From: Oceanimonas sp052119705
GTDB taxonomy: Bacteria > Pseudomonadota > Gammaproteobacteria > Enterobacterales > Aeromonadaceae
Assembly: GCF_052119705.1 (NCBI RefSeq)
Contig: NZ_JBGQOP010000016.1
Span: forward strand, 6,012-70,011
Reading direction: 5' to 3'
DNA: 64,000 bases
Shown here: piece after piece, positions 53,583 to 62,498 of the stretch
How the letters are laid out: the number at the start of each line of letters is the position of its first letter
How positions within the stretch are numbered: the stretch's first letter is position 1
Notes under the pieces: generated by a model
Seen by the model: the letters and a program-made list of their open reading frames with translations, nothing else
Told to the model about the DNA's origin: nothing
Database searches by the model: none
Made by a program: the position numbers and the translations under genes

Positions 53583-54684
53583 GTTGAAATCCGCACATGA
53601 ATTAGCGTTAAACTTGCCACTCACACAGGATTACGAACAGCTCTTGGTGGGCGATGTGCCCATGCTGGACTTGCGCGCACCGATTGAATTTAGTGAAGGG
53701 GCCTTTCCGCTCGCCACTAACCTGCCATTAATGAGCGATGACGAGCGCGCCCAAGTGGGCACCTGCTTTAAAAACCGCGGCCAAGATGCCGCCATCGCCT
53801 TGGGCCATTCGTTAGTGGCCGGTGAGTTGCGTGAGCAACGCTTACAGGCATGGCTAAATTGGCTGGCATTGCATCCTACTGGCGTCATTTATTGCTTTAG
53901 AGGGGGCTTGCGTAGCCAAACCGTACAGCAATGGTTGGCTGAAGCTGGCCGCCCCGTTACTCGGGTTGACGGCGGTTATAAAGCCCTGCGCCAGCGCTTG
54001 ATCACTGAGCTTGAGCAAGGTTTTGAACAACCGGGCTTCGTGCTCTCTGGCCTCACCGGCAGCGGCAAAACCGACTGGCTCAACCGCAGCCCGCTGTCGC
54101 TGGATCTTGAAGGTTTTGCTCACCACAGAGGCTCCAGCTTTGGCCATTGGGCCGAGCCCCAACCTAAGCCCATCGACTTTGAAAACCGTTTGGCGATTGC
54201 CCGCTTAAAGCAGCGCCGTGCCGGTGTTGAGTCTTGGCTAGTAGAAGATGAAAGTGCCATGATCGGTCGCTGCCCACTGCCCAAGCGGCTGTATGCGCGC
54301 ATGCAGCAGGTGCCCGTCTTGCTATTAGAAGTACCCTTTGAGCAACGAGTGCGTCAAATTCAGCACGATTATGTCGACACTATGCTGACGCGGTTTAACG
54401 GGGATATTTCACGCTTAAGTGAGTATCTGCAAGACAGCTTAAAGCGCTTATATAAACGCTTAGGCGATCGCGATTGGCGCCAGCTCTCCCAACAAATGAC
54501 GGATGCTATTAATCAGCAACTGTTAGGCTATGACTCAGACGGCCATCAAGAGTGGATAAGCGAGCTGTTAAATCGTTACTACGACCCTATCTATACCCGC
54601 CATCAAGCCAGTAAAGAAGAGCGTATTGCAGTACGCGGCAATGAAGACGAACTCGCGCACTGGTTGGCTAAGCAGCCAGTGTAA
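53575..54684 (+). CDS. selU: tRNA 2-selenouridine synthase SelU
   Basis: A 369-residue enzyme replacing sulfur by selenium at the wobble uridine of some tRNAs, using selenophosphate. The N-terminal rhodanese domain has its cysteine (Cys107) in VIYCFRGGLRSQT. A P-loop domain follows, with GLTGSGKT at 159-166 and DESAMIG later. GTG is the start, in an overlap with the end of selD. The coupling ties the selenium product directly to its use; no selA or selB lies here. Confidence 0.95.
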   Translation: MSELKSAHELALNLPLTQDYEQLLVGDVPMLDLRAPIEFSEGAFPLATNLPLMSDDERAQVGTCFKNRGQDAAIALGHSLVAGELREQRLQAWLNWLALHPTGVIYCFRGGLRSQTVQQWLAEAGRPVTRVDGGYKALRQRLITELEQGFEQPGFVLSGLTGSGKTDWLNRSPLSLDLEGFAHHRGSSFGHWAEPQPKPIDFENRLAIARLKQRRAGVESWLVEDESAMIGRCPLPKRLYARMQQVPVLLLEVPFEQRVRQIQHDYVDTMLTRFNGDISRLSEYLQDSLKRLYKRLGDRDWRQLSQQMTDAINQQLLGYDSDGHQEWISELLNRYYDPIYTRHQASKEERIAVRGNEDELAHWLAKQPV

Positions 54685-54767
54685 GCCAGTGCGCAACCAC
54701 AAAGATTATGTTAAGTAAAATAATTGGCTACTGAAATATATGGGGCTGCAATCGGATTTATAAGACT

Positions 54768-54817
54768 AAAGCCAAAACACTATTATTGTTAACCGCTTTA
54801 AGGTGTTTGGCTTTCTT
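54768..54817 (+). terminator. Possible terminator downstream of selU
   Basis: AAAGCCAAAACAC (54768-54780) nearly complements GTGTTTGGCTTT (54803-54814), with one unpaired base and a 22-base loop, followed by CTT. The long loop makes the call uncertain. Confidence 0.4.
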
Positions 54818-54880
54818 CCATGTATACAGTGGCAAAACGCCCTTTCTGTTATATTTTGATATTTAAAAGGAATTTACATC

Positions 54881-55513
54881 ATGCTTAATCGCATCACGCT
54901 GCCGGTCACGGCCTTTGCCCAAAACTGCAGTCTGGTGTGGTGCTCTGCCACCAACAAAGCCGCCTTAATTGATCCAGGTGGTGAAACACCGCGACTGTTG
55001 GCCGAAATTGACAAACGCAGCCTCACACTGGAGTCAATTTTATTGACCCACGGTCACCTCGATCATGTAGGTGCCACCGGTGAGCTGCTGGCCGTTAAAT
55101 CTGTGCCTGTGATAGGCCCCAGTGTTGAAGATGCCTTTTGGATAAACGGCCTCGACCAACAAGCCAAAATGTTTGGCTTAAGCCCAGTGCCGGCTTTTAC
55201 GCCAACACGTTGGCTAACCGCCGGTGACCAGGTGCAGGTCGGTGAAGAAGTGATGGATGTGTATTTTTGCCCCGGCCATACGCCTGGTCATATCGTATTT
55301 GTGCACCCGACCCAGCGCTTGGCCTTTGTGGGCGATGTCATCTTTAACGGCGGTGTGGGGCGCAGTGATTTTCCACAAGGGAATCACGACCATCTCATTC
55401 ACTCCATTAAGCAAACCCTGTTGCCACTCGGCGATGACATTACCTTCGTGCCCGGCCACGGCCCAGAAAGTACCTTCGGCCACGAGCGACAGCACAACCC
55501 CTACCTGCGCTAA
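54881..55513 (+). CDS. ycbL: Metallo-beta-lactamase-fold hydrolase, YcbL/glyoxalase II-like
   Basis: A 210-residue binuclear metal hydrolase. The HxHxDH motif is in LLTHGHLDHVGA, further ligands are in FCPGHTPGHIVF and FVGDVIFNGGVGRSDFPQGNH, and the last is in FVPGHGPESTFGHER. It lacks the C-terminal domain of full GloB, as does E. coli YcbL, a type II glyoxalase. An AAGGAATTTACATC stretch before the ATG holds the ribosome site. It stands alone. Confidence 0.9.
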   Translation: MLNRITLPVTAFAQNCSLVWCSATNKAALIDPGGETPRLLAEIDKRSLTLESILLTHGHLDHVGATGELLAVKSVPVIGPSVEDAFWINGLDQQAKMFGLSPVPAFTPTRWLTAGDQVQVGEEVMDVYFCPGHTPGHIVFVHPTQRLAFVGDVIFNGGVGRSDFPQGNHDHLIHSIKQTLLPLGDDITFVPGHGPESTFGHERQHNPYLR

Positions 55514-55637
55514 ACCCGATTCATTTAGACAGTTACCAACCAAAATGCTGCCGACCTATTGCTGTGTGATCTAAAGATCAGGCAAAAATCTGTCGTTTTA
55601 TCTTTTCTCTGTTCGAAGATAATCACCGAGATCATCA

Positions 55638-57488
55638 ATGAAAATTAAACATAAACTGGGGCTCAATACCCTGCTGGTCATACTGGCCATCGGCGCCCTC
55701 TTCGTATTGTTCGCCAAGACCCTCAGTACCATAAAAACCCTGAACCATGGCACAGAGCTGGCCATGTCGCTCGAAACCGGCATGCTGAGCCTACGCCGAG
55801 AAGAAAAGGATTTTCTCGGCCGACAGAACATGAAATATGTCGCCGACTTTCAGCAGACATTGGCACAGAACCAGCAGCTATTGGACGAGCTAGAACAATT
55901 GCTGGCTGGATTCGATTTCGACACTCAGGCGCTCGACACCCTGCGCCAACGTTTCGACCAATACGGTCAGAATTTCGAACAGGTGGTGCAAGCGCACCAG
56001 CTGATGGGTCTGGATCATGAGTCTGGCCTCAACGGTGAACTGCGGGCCGCGGTACATGGCATCGAGCAGGCGCTGGCGCAACATGACGCCGACGCCATAC
56101 TGGTGACCATGCTGCAGCTGCGCCGGGCCGAAAAAGACTTTATCCTGCGCCAAGATCCCCGTTATTTGGATAAATTCGACACCTTCTTTACCACCCTGCA
56201 GCAACAGCTGCGTGACGCAGCTATGCCGACACACACACTGTCGCTGGCCAGCACCTATCAGGATCGCTTTCATCGCTATGCCGAGGGTGCCCGCCGACTC
56301 GGCCTCGACAGCGACCAAGGCCTGCAACTGACGATGCGGAAAACCATTCAAAGCACCGAAGACCTGCTGGACAATACCGTGCGCGAGATCGAGGCGCTAA
56401 CTCACAGGCACGCCGATCGGGCCAGCACCCTCGCCATGGTGATGTTTGTCACCATGCTGCTGCTGACCTCGGTCATCGCGCTGCTGATTGCCCGTTCAAT
56501 TTTCATCCCGATCAGCCGAATTCAACAAGGCGTGCAGCAAATTCACGAGAGTCACGATCTCAGCCTGCGGGTCGAAGAACAAGGTAACGACGAACTCACC
56601 GACATGGCTCGGGCACTCAACACCATGCTTGCCGGTTTTCAGCGTGTGATCCGCCAAGTTAATGAAGCGGTCGAAACCATGAACCAGACCACCGAAATTC
56701 TGTCGGAAAACGCCGCTCGCACCAGTGCCGACATCGAACGCCAGCAGGCGGAAACCGAAATGGTGGCCACCGCCGTCACCGAGATGGTGTCCACCATCGA
56801 AGAAATTGCCCACAACACCGAAAACACCGCGCTCAAGGCCAACTCTACCCACAACGGCGCGCAACAAGGACAACTGCAGGTGCAAGGTGCCATCGGTCGC
56901 ATTCGTCGTCTGTCCGATACCCTGGATAACGCCGTCGGTAGCATGGAAGCCCTGTCAACCCAGAGCGACACCATAGGCAACGTGCTGGGGGTCATTCATG
57001 GCATTGCCGAGCAGACCAATCTGCTGGCGCTGAATGCCGCCATTGAAGCGGCCCGAGCCGGCGAGCAGGGCCGCGGCTTTGCGGTGGTGGCCGATGAAGT
57101 GCGCGCCCTTGCCGGCCGCACTCAGGAAGCCACTCAGGAAATTTCAGCCATTATCAAGTCGCTGCAAACCAACACCAGCAACATGGTCAAGATGATCCAC
57201 AGCAGCAGTGAAGAAGGCCGAGAAAGCAGCCAGCAGGCTGGAATGGTCGAAACCGTGCTCAATGACATCACCCGGGAAGTCACCGAAATCTCGGACATGG
57301 CCACTCAAATCGCCACCGCCATCGAACAGCAAAGCAGCGTGGCCAGTGAAGTGGGGCAAAATGTGGTGGTGATCCGTGATATCACCGAAGATGCCGCCCA
57401 AGCCGTGCGTAACAATTCCCGCGCCAGCAGCGACATTGCCGCTCAGGCTCGGGAACTGCGTCAGGTAGTGGCCGCGTTTCGGGTATAA
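55638..57488 (+). CDS. Methyl-accepting chemotaxis protein with HBM-type sensor
   Basis: A 616-residue chemoreceptor. A first span (about residues 8-28), a periplasmic helical sensor (about 30-265), a second span (about 266-288), a HAMP domain (about 290-345) and the signalling domain follow; the conserved tip is in EQTNLLALNAAIEAARAGEQGRGFAVVADEVR, near residue 456. The sensor carries two related motifs, LRREEKDFLGRQ and LRRAEKDFILRQD, typical of the helical bimodular domain known from organic-acid receptors. Leucine codons are almost all CTG/CTC, unlike the TTA/TTG-rich neighbours, which suggests recent transfer. Confidence 0.92.
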   Translation: MKIKHKLGLNTLLVILAIGALFVLFAKTLSTIKTLNHGTELAMSLETGMLSLRREEKDFLGRQNMKYVADFQQTLAQNQQLLDELEQLLAGFDFDTQALDTLRQRFDQYGQNFEQVVQAHQLMGLDHESGLNGELRAAVHGIEQALAQHDADAILVTMLQLRRAEKDFILRQDPRYLDKFDTFFTTLQQQLRDAAMPTHTLSLASTYQDRFHRYAEGARRLGLDSDQGLQLTMRKTIQSTEDLLDNTVREIEALTHRHADRASTLAMVMFVTMLLLTSVIALLIARSIFIPISRIQQGVQQIHESHDLSLRVEEQGNDELTDMARALNTMLAGFQRVIRQVNEAVETMNQTTEILSENAARTSADIERQQAETEMVATAVTEMVSTIEEIAHNTENTALKANSTHNGAQQGQLQVQGAIGRIRRLSDTLDNAVGSMEALSTQSDTIGNVLGVIHGIAEQTNLLALNAAIEAARAGEQGRGFAVVADEVRALAGRTQEATQEISAIIKSLQTNTSNMVKMIHSSSEEGRESSQQAGMVETVLNDITREVTEISDMATQIATAIEQQSSVASEVGQNVVVIRDITEDAAQAVRNNSRASSDIAAQARELRQVVAAFRV

Positions 57489-57494
57489 AGCGCC

Positions 57495-58154
57495 TCAGTC
57501 ATCCCAGTCGTCATAGTCGTCATCCTCGTTCGCCACGGCGGCGGGGATGATGATGGCCGGTGCCAGCACCGAGATAGCCTTCAACAACTGGCGCCGGTTT
57601 TGCCAGTTGCCGACAAAACCGAACCGATAGCAGTCTTCATCCAGCTTGAAACGCTCTTCCACCTGAGCATCCAAGGTGTCCTTTACCTGCGCCAGTTCGG
57701 TGTCGCTTAAGTGCAGATCCAGCGTAAAAGCAATGATGGCGCCGTCGTGACCGGGTAATTTGCCTTTATTGACTGCACGCACGCGTTCACGCGGCAGAGC
57801 CACCGCTTGCTGGCTAAGGCCATTGACCAGATACAACTGCTGCTCATCGAAGGCCAGATTGATCAGTAATTTGCGGTTCCAGCTGGGCGGCCACAGGCTG
57901 ATCAATAATAAAGTGCCACCAAAAATTACGGCGACCCAGTGGATTAAGCCAAAACCGGCTTGACCATCTAACGCTTGCACACCCAACACTTGGCCATCAA
58001 ACATTTGACCATCGAACAAAGCCCACACCACCACCGCCAGACTCGCCAATAATGCCAAGGTATGAGTTAAATAAAATCGCACCACAGGCGGGGCTAACAC
58101 AAAGCTTAACGGCTGTGCTAATACCTGATCTAAGGGTAAGCGCTGCACTGACAT
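57495..58154 (-). CDS. Membrane protein of unknown function with acidic tail
   Basis: A 219-residue protein I do not recognise with certainty. Two hydrophobic segments (about residues 27-45 and 68-88) are separated by a short periplasmic-side repeat (FDGQMFDGQVLGVQALDGQ). A soluble part of about 120 residues ends in VANEDDDYDDWDD, a strongly acidic tail that could be cytoplasmic. The ATG at 58152-58154 with GGAAGA upstream was chosen over one four codons earlier. It converges with the chemoreceptor gene at a six-base gap; no terminator fits between them. Confidence 0.75.
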   Translation of the reverse strand: MSVQRLPLDQVLAQPLSFVLAPPVVRFYLTHTLALLASLAVVVWALFDGQMFDGQVLGVQALDGQAGFGLIHWVAVIFGGTLLLISLWPPSWNRKLLINLAFDEQQLYLVNGLSQQAVALPRERVRAVNKGKLPGHDGAIIAFTLDLHLSDTELAQVKDTLDAQVEERFKLDEDCYRFGFVGNWQNRRQLLKAISVLAPAIIIPAAVANEDDDYDDWDD

Positions 58155-58470
58155 AACATCTTCCATCTGGCAAAAAGTGCCCTACCCTAGCAAAAAAACA
58201 CGCCGCCATAAATCACGACCGCAGCTTCTATTAATACTCAGGCTAAGTACGACTCATTTGTCTAGATCAAGGCAGCTCGGTTTTCTCGTCAACCGACAAA
58301 AAAGCTGACAATACAAAGCCTAACTTCCTATTTTATTGTACAGTCAGCTAATCATAACGGTGTAGCTGAGCGTGGTATTCTCCCTGAGTCATGGCTCTCC
58401 ACGCACAGACATTTAACAGGCCAATTTTCTATTTGCAGAACATCAAAAATTTAAAGGCAAGGAGCACAAT
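58155..58470. other. Intergenic region upstream of mepA
   Basis: Apart from the ribosome site GCAAGGAGCACA before mepA, no gene, strong palindrome or terminator is visible. A GCGTGG/CCACGC inverted repeat at about 58371-58404 is weak. The promoters of mepA and of the divergent membrane-protein gene must lie here. Confidence 0.45.
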
Positions 58471-59256
58471 ATGAGTAAATGGAAGGCCCCTTTATGGCTG
58501 GCATTCATCGCCGGATTATTGCCGCAAGTGGCCAACGCCGATGCGGTGGGTGGGTACGCGGCCGGTTGTCAGTTTAATAGCCAAGCGTTGCCGGGCACCG
58601 GCTCGGGGTTTCATGTGATCCGCGCCAGTCGCGCGCGCTTTTATGGCCAGCCGGTATTGGTTGATTATTTACAGACGCTGGGTAAAAAAGTACAGCGCGC
58701 CAAGCTTCCCCCCATGCTAGTGGCAGACATGGCCATGCAACGCGGTGGTCCTTTTGCCTCAGGGCATCGCAGCCATCAAAGCGGCTTAGATGCCGATATT
58801 TGGCTGCGCACGCCGCCCATGCCCGCGAGCTCTAGCCGACTGGAGCAAGTGCCCGAAATTGATATGGTCGATCATAAGCTCTATATATTGAACCGGCACT
58901 TTCAAGATCAACAACGCCAATTAATCGCCTTGGCGGCGCAAGATGCCCGCGTGAACCGCATCTTTGTACATCCATTAATTAAGCAAGCCATGTGCCAGAC
59001 CTACGGCGATGCGCCTTGGCTAAACAGATTACGACCCTGGTATGGTCATTCCGGCCACTTTCATGTGCGTTTATCCTGCCCGAAAGGCGACCGAGATTGT
59101 GTGCCACAAGCGCCGGTACCGGCGGGCACCGGCTGTGGTTCTGAGCTACAGAGCTGGATTAAAGATAAAACTGGCGCCTTAAGCGGTGGCGGCAGCAGCA
59201 CGCCCTATCGCCCCTCTCTGCCGCCCCGTTGTCGGTCTTGGGTGCCAGGTTATTAG
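58471..59256 (+). CDS. mepA: Penicillin-insensitive murein endopeptidase
   Basis: A 261-residue periplasmic zinc endopeptidase of the LAS family cleaving D-alanyl-meso-diaminopimelyl bonds in peptidoglycan. A signal peptide ends near VANA. Metal and catalytic residues are in GGPFASGHRSHQSGLDADIW and in GHSGHFHVRLSCP. The cysteines near both ends (CQFNSQ, MCQTYG, CPKGDRDC, CGSE, RCRSW) suit disulfides. Length is close to E. coli MepA (274). It is not next to aroC, unlike E. coli. Confidence 0.95.
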   Translation: MSKWKAPLWLAFIAGLLPQVANADAVGGYAAGCQFNSQALPGTGSGFHVIRASRARFYGQPVLVDYLQTLGKKVQRAKLPPMLVADMAMQRGGPFASGHRSHQSGLDADIWLRTPPMPASSSRLEQVPEIDMVDHKLYILNRHFQDQQRQLIALAAQDARVNRIFVHPLIKQAMCQTYGDAPWLNRLRPWYGHSGHFHVRLSCPKGDRDCVPQAPVPAGTGCGSELQSWIKDKTGALSGGGSSTPYRPSLPPRCRSWVPGY

Positions 59257-59303
59257 CGCAGTGTTATTAACACAAAGTTATTAGCCTAGTGTTATTAACA
59301 CCC
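59250..59303 (+). repeat. 28-base tandem duplication between mepA and glpK
   Basis: Two head-to-tail copies of a 28-base unit (starting 59250 and 59278). Each contains AGTGTTATTAACAC, whose core GTGTTATTAACAC is a perfect 13-base palindrome. The first copy overlaps the mepA stop, and the second ends 29 bases before the glpK ATG. Confidence 0.75.
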
Positions 59304-59329
59304 GTTATGAACGCTCAACAGGAGCAGCT

Positions 59330-60832
59330 ATGTCGACGCAATCTCGTTATGTGATGGCTCTGGATCAGGGCACTACTTCCTCCCGTGCCATTATTTTTGA
59401 TGAACAGGCCCAAATACAAGGCAGCGCCCAGCGGGAGTTTAGCCAAATTTATCCAAAACCCGGTTGGGTCGAGCACGACGCCATGGAGATTTGGGCAACT
59501 CAGCGCGCCACCTTAACCGAGGTGCTGGCGAAAACGGGCATAAGTCCGTCCCAAATTGCCGCTATCGGCATCACGAATCAACGTGAAACGACTGTGGTGT
59601 GGAACAAGCGCACCGGCCGCCCTATTCATAACGCCATCGTCTGGCAGTGTCGGCGCACCGCCGAGCTCTGCGAGCAATTAATCGCACAGGGCTTAAGTGA
59701 ATATGTAAAAGACAATACCGGCTTGGTGATTGACGCCTATTTTTCCGCCACCAAAATAAAATGGTTGCTGGATAATGTGGAGGGCGCACGTGAGCAAGCC
59801 GAGCGTGGCGAGCTGTTGTTTGGCACCATAGATACTTGGCTTATCTGGAAGCTCACCGAGGGTCGCGTGCACGCCACCGACTACACCAATGCCTCGCGCA
59901 CTATGCTGTTTAATATTAATACGCTGGTGTGGGATGAGACTTTGCTTAATGCTCTCGATATTCCGCGGTCTCTGTTGCCCGAGGTCAAACCCTCGAGCGA
60001 TCTGTATGGCTATGTGCAATTAGGCGGCAGCGTAGGCGGTAAGGTGGCCATTGCCGGCGTGGCCGGTGACCAACAAGCCGCTTTGTTTGGCCAGTTATGC
60101 GTGCAGCCTGGCATGGCCAAAAACACCTACGGCACCGGCTGTTTCTTGTTAATGAATACCGGCTTAAAGAAGGTTAATTCCCAGTTTGGCTTGCTGACCA
60201 CTTTGGCTATTGGTGCCAAGGGCGAGGTCAATTATGCGCTGGAAGGCTCGGTATTTATGGGCGGCGCCATTATTCAGTGGCTGCGCGATGAGTTAGGCTT
60301 AATTCGCTCGGCCGAAGACACCGCCTATTTTGCCGCTAAGGTCGAGCACACCAACGGCGTGTATTTAGTGCCGGCCTTTACCGGACTCGGCGCACCTTAT
60401 TGGGATCCCTATGCCCGCGGCACCTTGATGGGTTTAAGCCGAGGCGCAAATCGTAATCACATTATTCGCGCCGCATTAGAAGCCATCGCCTACCAAAGTC
60501 GCGACGTATTAGATGCCATGCAACAAGATGCGGGAGTCACCTTGCGCGAGCTTAAAGTCGACGGCGGCGCCTGTGCGAATAAAGTATTAATGCAGTTTCA
60601 GGCAGATATCAGCCATATCGAGGTAATTAGGCCAAAAATACTGGAAACCACAGCCCTAGGCGCGGCGTTTTTAGCAGGCCTGGCGGTCGGCGTCTGGCAA
60701 GATACCGAGCAATTAGCGCATACGCTCGCCATAGACAAACGCTTTACGCCCACCATGGAGAAGACGGACACAGACGCGTTTTATCAAGGGTGGCAAAAGG
60801 CCGTCAGCCGCTCCCAACATTGGGTAGATTAA
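59330..60832 (+). CDS. glpK: Glycerol kinase
   Basis: A 500-residue FGGY-family kinase making glycerol-3-phosphate. Diagnostic parts are the N-terminal ALDQGTTSSRAIIFDE, GITNQRETTVVW, WKLTEGRVHATDYTNASRTMLFNI, AGVAGDQQAALFGQ, NTYGTGCFLLMNTG and VDGGACANK. CAGGAG precedes the ATG. GlpD follows after about 50 bases in the same direction, giving the two enzymatic steps from glycerol to dihydroxyacetone phosphate. No glpF or glpR is present in the window. Confidence 0.97.
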   Translation: MSTQSRYVMALDQGTTSSRAIIFDEQAQIQGSAQREFSQIYPKPGWVEHDAMEIWATQRATLTEVLAKTGISPSQIAAIGITNQRETTVVWNKRTGRPIHNAIVWQCRRTAELCEQLIAQGLSEYVKDNTGLVIDAYFSATKIKWLLDNVEGAREQAERGELLFGTIDTWLIWKLTEGRVHATDYTNASRTMLFNINTLVWDETLLNALDIPRSLLPEVKPSSDLYGYVQLGGSVGGKVAIAGVAGDQQAALFGQLCVQPGMAKNTYGTGCFLLMNTGLKKVNSQFGLLTTLAIGAKGEVNYALEGSVFMGGAIIQWLRDELGLIRSAEDTAYFAAKVEHTNGVYLVPAFTGLGAPYWDPYARGTLMGLSRGANRNHIIRAALEAIAYQSRDVLDAMQQDAGVTLRELKVDGGACANKVLMQFQADISHIEVIRPKILETTALGAAFLAGLAVGVWQDTEQLAHTLAIDKRFTPTMEKTDTDAFYQGWQKAVSRSQHWVD

Positions 60833-60881
60833 ATCCTAAGCGCCAAGCAAAAAAAGCGTAATGCCATACACAAGGAAAGAT

Positions 60882-62438
60882 ATGCCAGCAACAGGAAAAA
60901 CTGTCGATGTGATCGTTATTGGTGGCGGCGTAAATGGCGTCGGCATCGCCATGGATGCAGCAGGCCGAGGCTTGAGAGTCATGTTATGCGAAAGCCATGA
61001 TTTGGCCTCGGCCACCTCATCGAGCAGCAGCAAGCTGATTCACGGCGGTTTGCGCTACTTAGAGCAGTATGAATTTTGCTTAGTCAAAAAGGCGCTTGCC
61101 GAACGCGAGTTATTGCTTAATAACGCGCCGCACATCATGTGGCCACTGCGCTTTCGCCTCCCCCACCAGCCACACCTACGCCCGGGCTGGATGCTGCGCA
61201 TTGGCCTGTTTTTATACGATAACTTGGCCAAGCGTGAGCGTCTGCCCGGATCTAACAGCATACGTTTTAATGCTGGGGGTCCCTTGGTGAATGACATCAC
61301 GCGCGGCTTTGAATATTCAGACGGCTGGGTGGATGATGCACGGCTGGTGGTGTTATGCGCTATGGCAGCCAAGCAGCATGGCGCCGAGATCAAACCGCGC
61401 ACTCGCTGCATTAAGGCCGAGCGCCAGCAAGGTTTTTGGCAAGTCACGCTACAAGATAGCGACACAGGTACTATTGAGCACTATCGCAGCCGCGCGCTGA
61501 TCAATGCCGCCGGCCCGTGGGCCAGCTCGCTTTTTGATGAGGTGATTGCCCTGCCCGCGCCTAAACAGCTGCGCTTAGTCAAAGGCAGCCACATTATAGT
61601 GCCGCGCATCCACGACGAGCCCGAAGCCTATATTTTACAAAACAGCGATCAGCGGATCGTGTTTGTTATTCCGTATGAGCAGCACTTCTCTTTAATTGGC
61701 ACCACGGATGTAGATTATGAAGGCGATCCGAGTCTGGTAAAAATAGATGGGGCCGAAATTGATTACTTATGCCAAGTGGTGAACGAACACTTTAAACATA
61801 AAATCAGCGCTAAAGACGTGGTGTGGAGTTACGCCGGCGTGCGCCCGCTACTGGATAACGAATCACATCCTAACCAGGCCAGGCAGCCGGCCAGATCAGG
61901 TCAGCAGCAAGGCCAAGCCCAAAATACCACTCGAGATTACACTTTCAGTTTAGATGCGCCAGATGGTGAAGCACCGCTGCTTTCTGTGTTTGGCGGCAAG
62001 TTGACCACCTATCGCTTGTTAGCCGAGGCGGCCACCGATGCTATTAGCCCCTTCTTCCCCAACAGCAAACCGGCTTGGACCAAAAACGCCACCTTGCCCG
62101 GCGGCCACTTTAGCAATCATCAGGCGTTGAGTGTGGCACTTGCGAGCCAATACCCTTGGCTAACCGAGGCCATGGTGTCGCGCTTCGTGCGCAGCTACGG
62201 CACTCTTTGCCATCATTTTTTACATGGTTGCAATGAGCTGGCGGCACTGGGCACAGATTTTGGTGGGGGCTTAAGCCAACAGGAAGTGGATTACTTAATG
62301 GATGTGGAATGGGCCTATACCGCAGACGATATTTTATGGCGACGTTCTAAGTTGGGCTTAGTACTCACTACTGAGCAACAAGAACGCCTACAGCACTATA
62401 TGCAGACCAAACAACACTGTATGCCGGCAAAACAGTGA
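60882..62438 (+). CDS. glpD: Aerobic glycerol-3-phosphate dehydrogenase
   Basis: A 518-residue membrane-associated flavoprotein oxidising glycerol-3-phosphate to dihydroxyacetone phosphate and passing electrons to ubiquinone. The FAD-binding motif VIGGGVNGVGIAMDAAGRGL is at the N-terminus, followed by SSSSKLIHGGLRYLEQYEF, LINAAGPW and VFGGKLTTYR. The ATG at 60882 has AGGAAA just upstream; an ATG 21 bases earlier has no such site. A Gln/Arg-rich insert (near residues 330-350) before DYTFSLD is longer than in E. coli GlpD. Confidence 0.96.
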   Translation: MPATGKTVDVIVIGGGVNGVGIAMDAAGRGLRVMLCESHDLASATSSSSSKLIHGGLRYLEQYEFCLVKKALAERELLLNNAPHIMWPLRFRLPHQPHLRPGWMLRIGLFLYDNLAKRERLPGSNSIRFNAGGPLVNDITRGFEYSDGWVDDARLVVLCAMAAKQHGAEIKPRTRCIKAERQQGFWQVTLQDSDTGTIEHYRSRALINAAGPWASSLFDEVIALPAPKQLRLVKGSHIIVPRIHDEPEAYILQNSDQRIVFVIPYEQHFSLIGTTDVDYEGDPSLVKIDGAEIDYLCQVVNEHFKHKISAKDVVWSYAGVRPLLDNESHPNQARQPARSGQQQGQAQNTTRDYTFSLDAPDGEAPLLSVFGGKLTTYRLLAEAATDAISPFFPNSKPAWTKNATLPGGHFSNHQALSVALASQYPWLTEAMVSRFVRSYGTLCHHFLHGCNELAALGTDFGGGLSQQEVDYLMDVEWAYTADDILWRRSKLGLVLTTEQQERLQHYMQTKQHCMPAKQ

Positions 62439-62498
62439 AACGAGCGCAGTGCTTAGCACTGCGTCCTGTATTGGTACTTTAGTTCCGCTACTTTACCC

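Noticed and set aside
55567..55580. TGATCTAAAGATCA palindrome upstream of the chemoreceptor, considered as a CRP site
   Set aside because: The left half TGTGA fits, but the right half at the required spacing is GATCA instead of TCACA; too weak to call.
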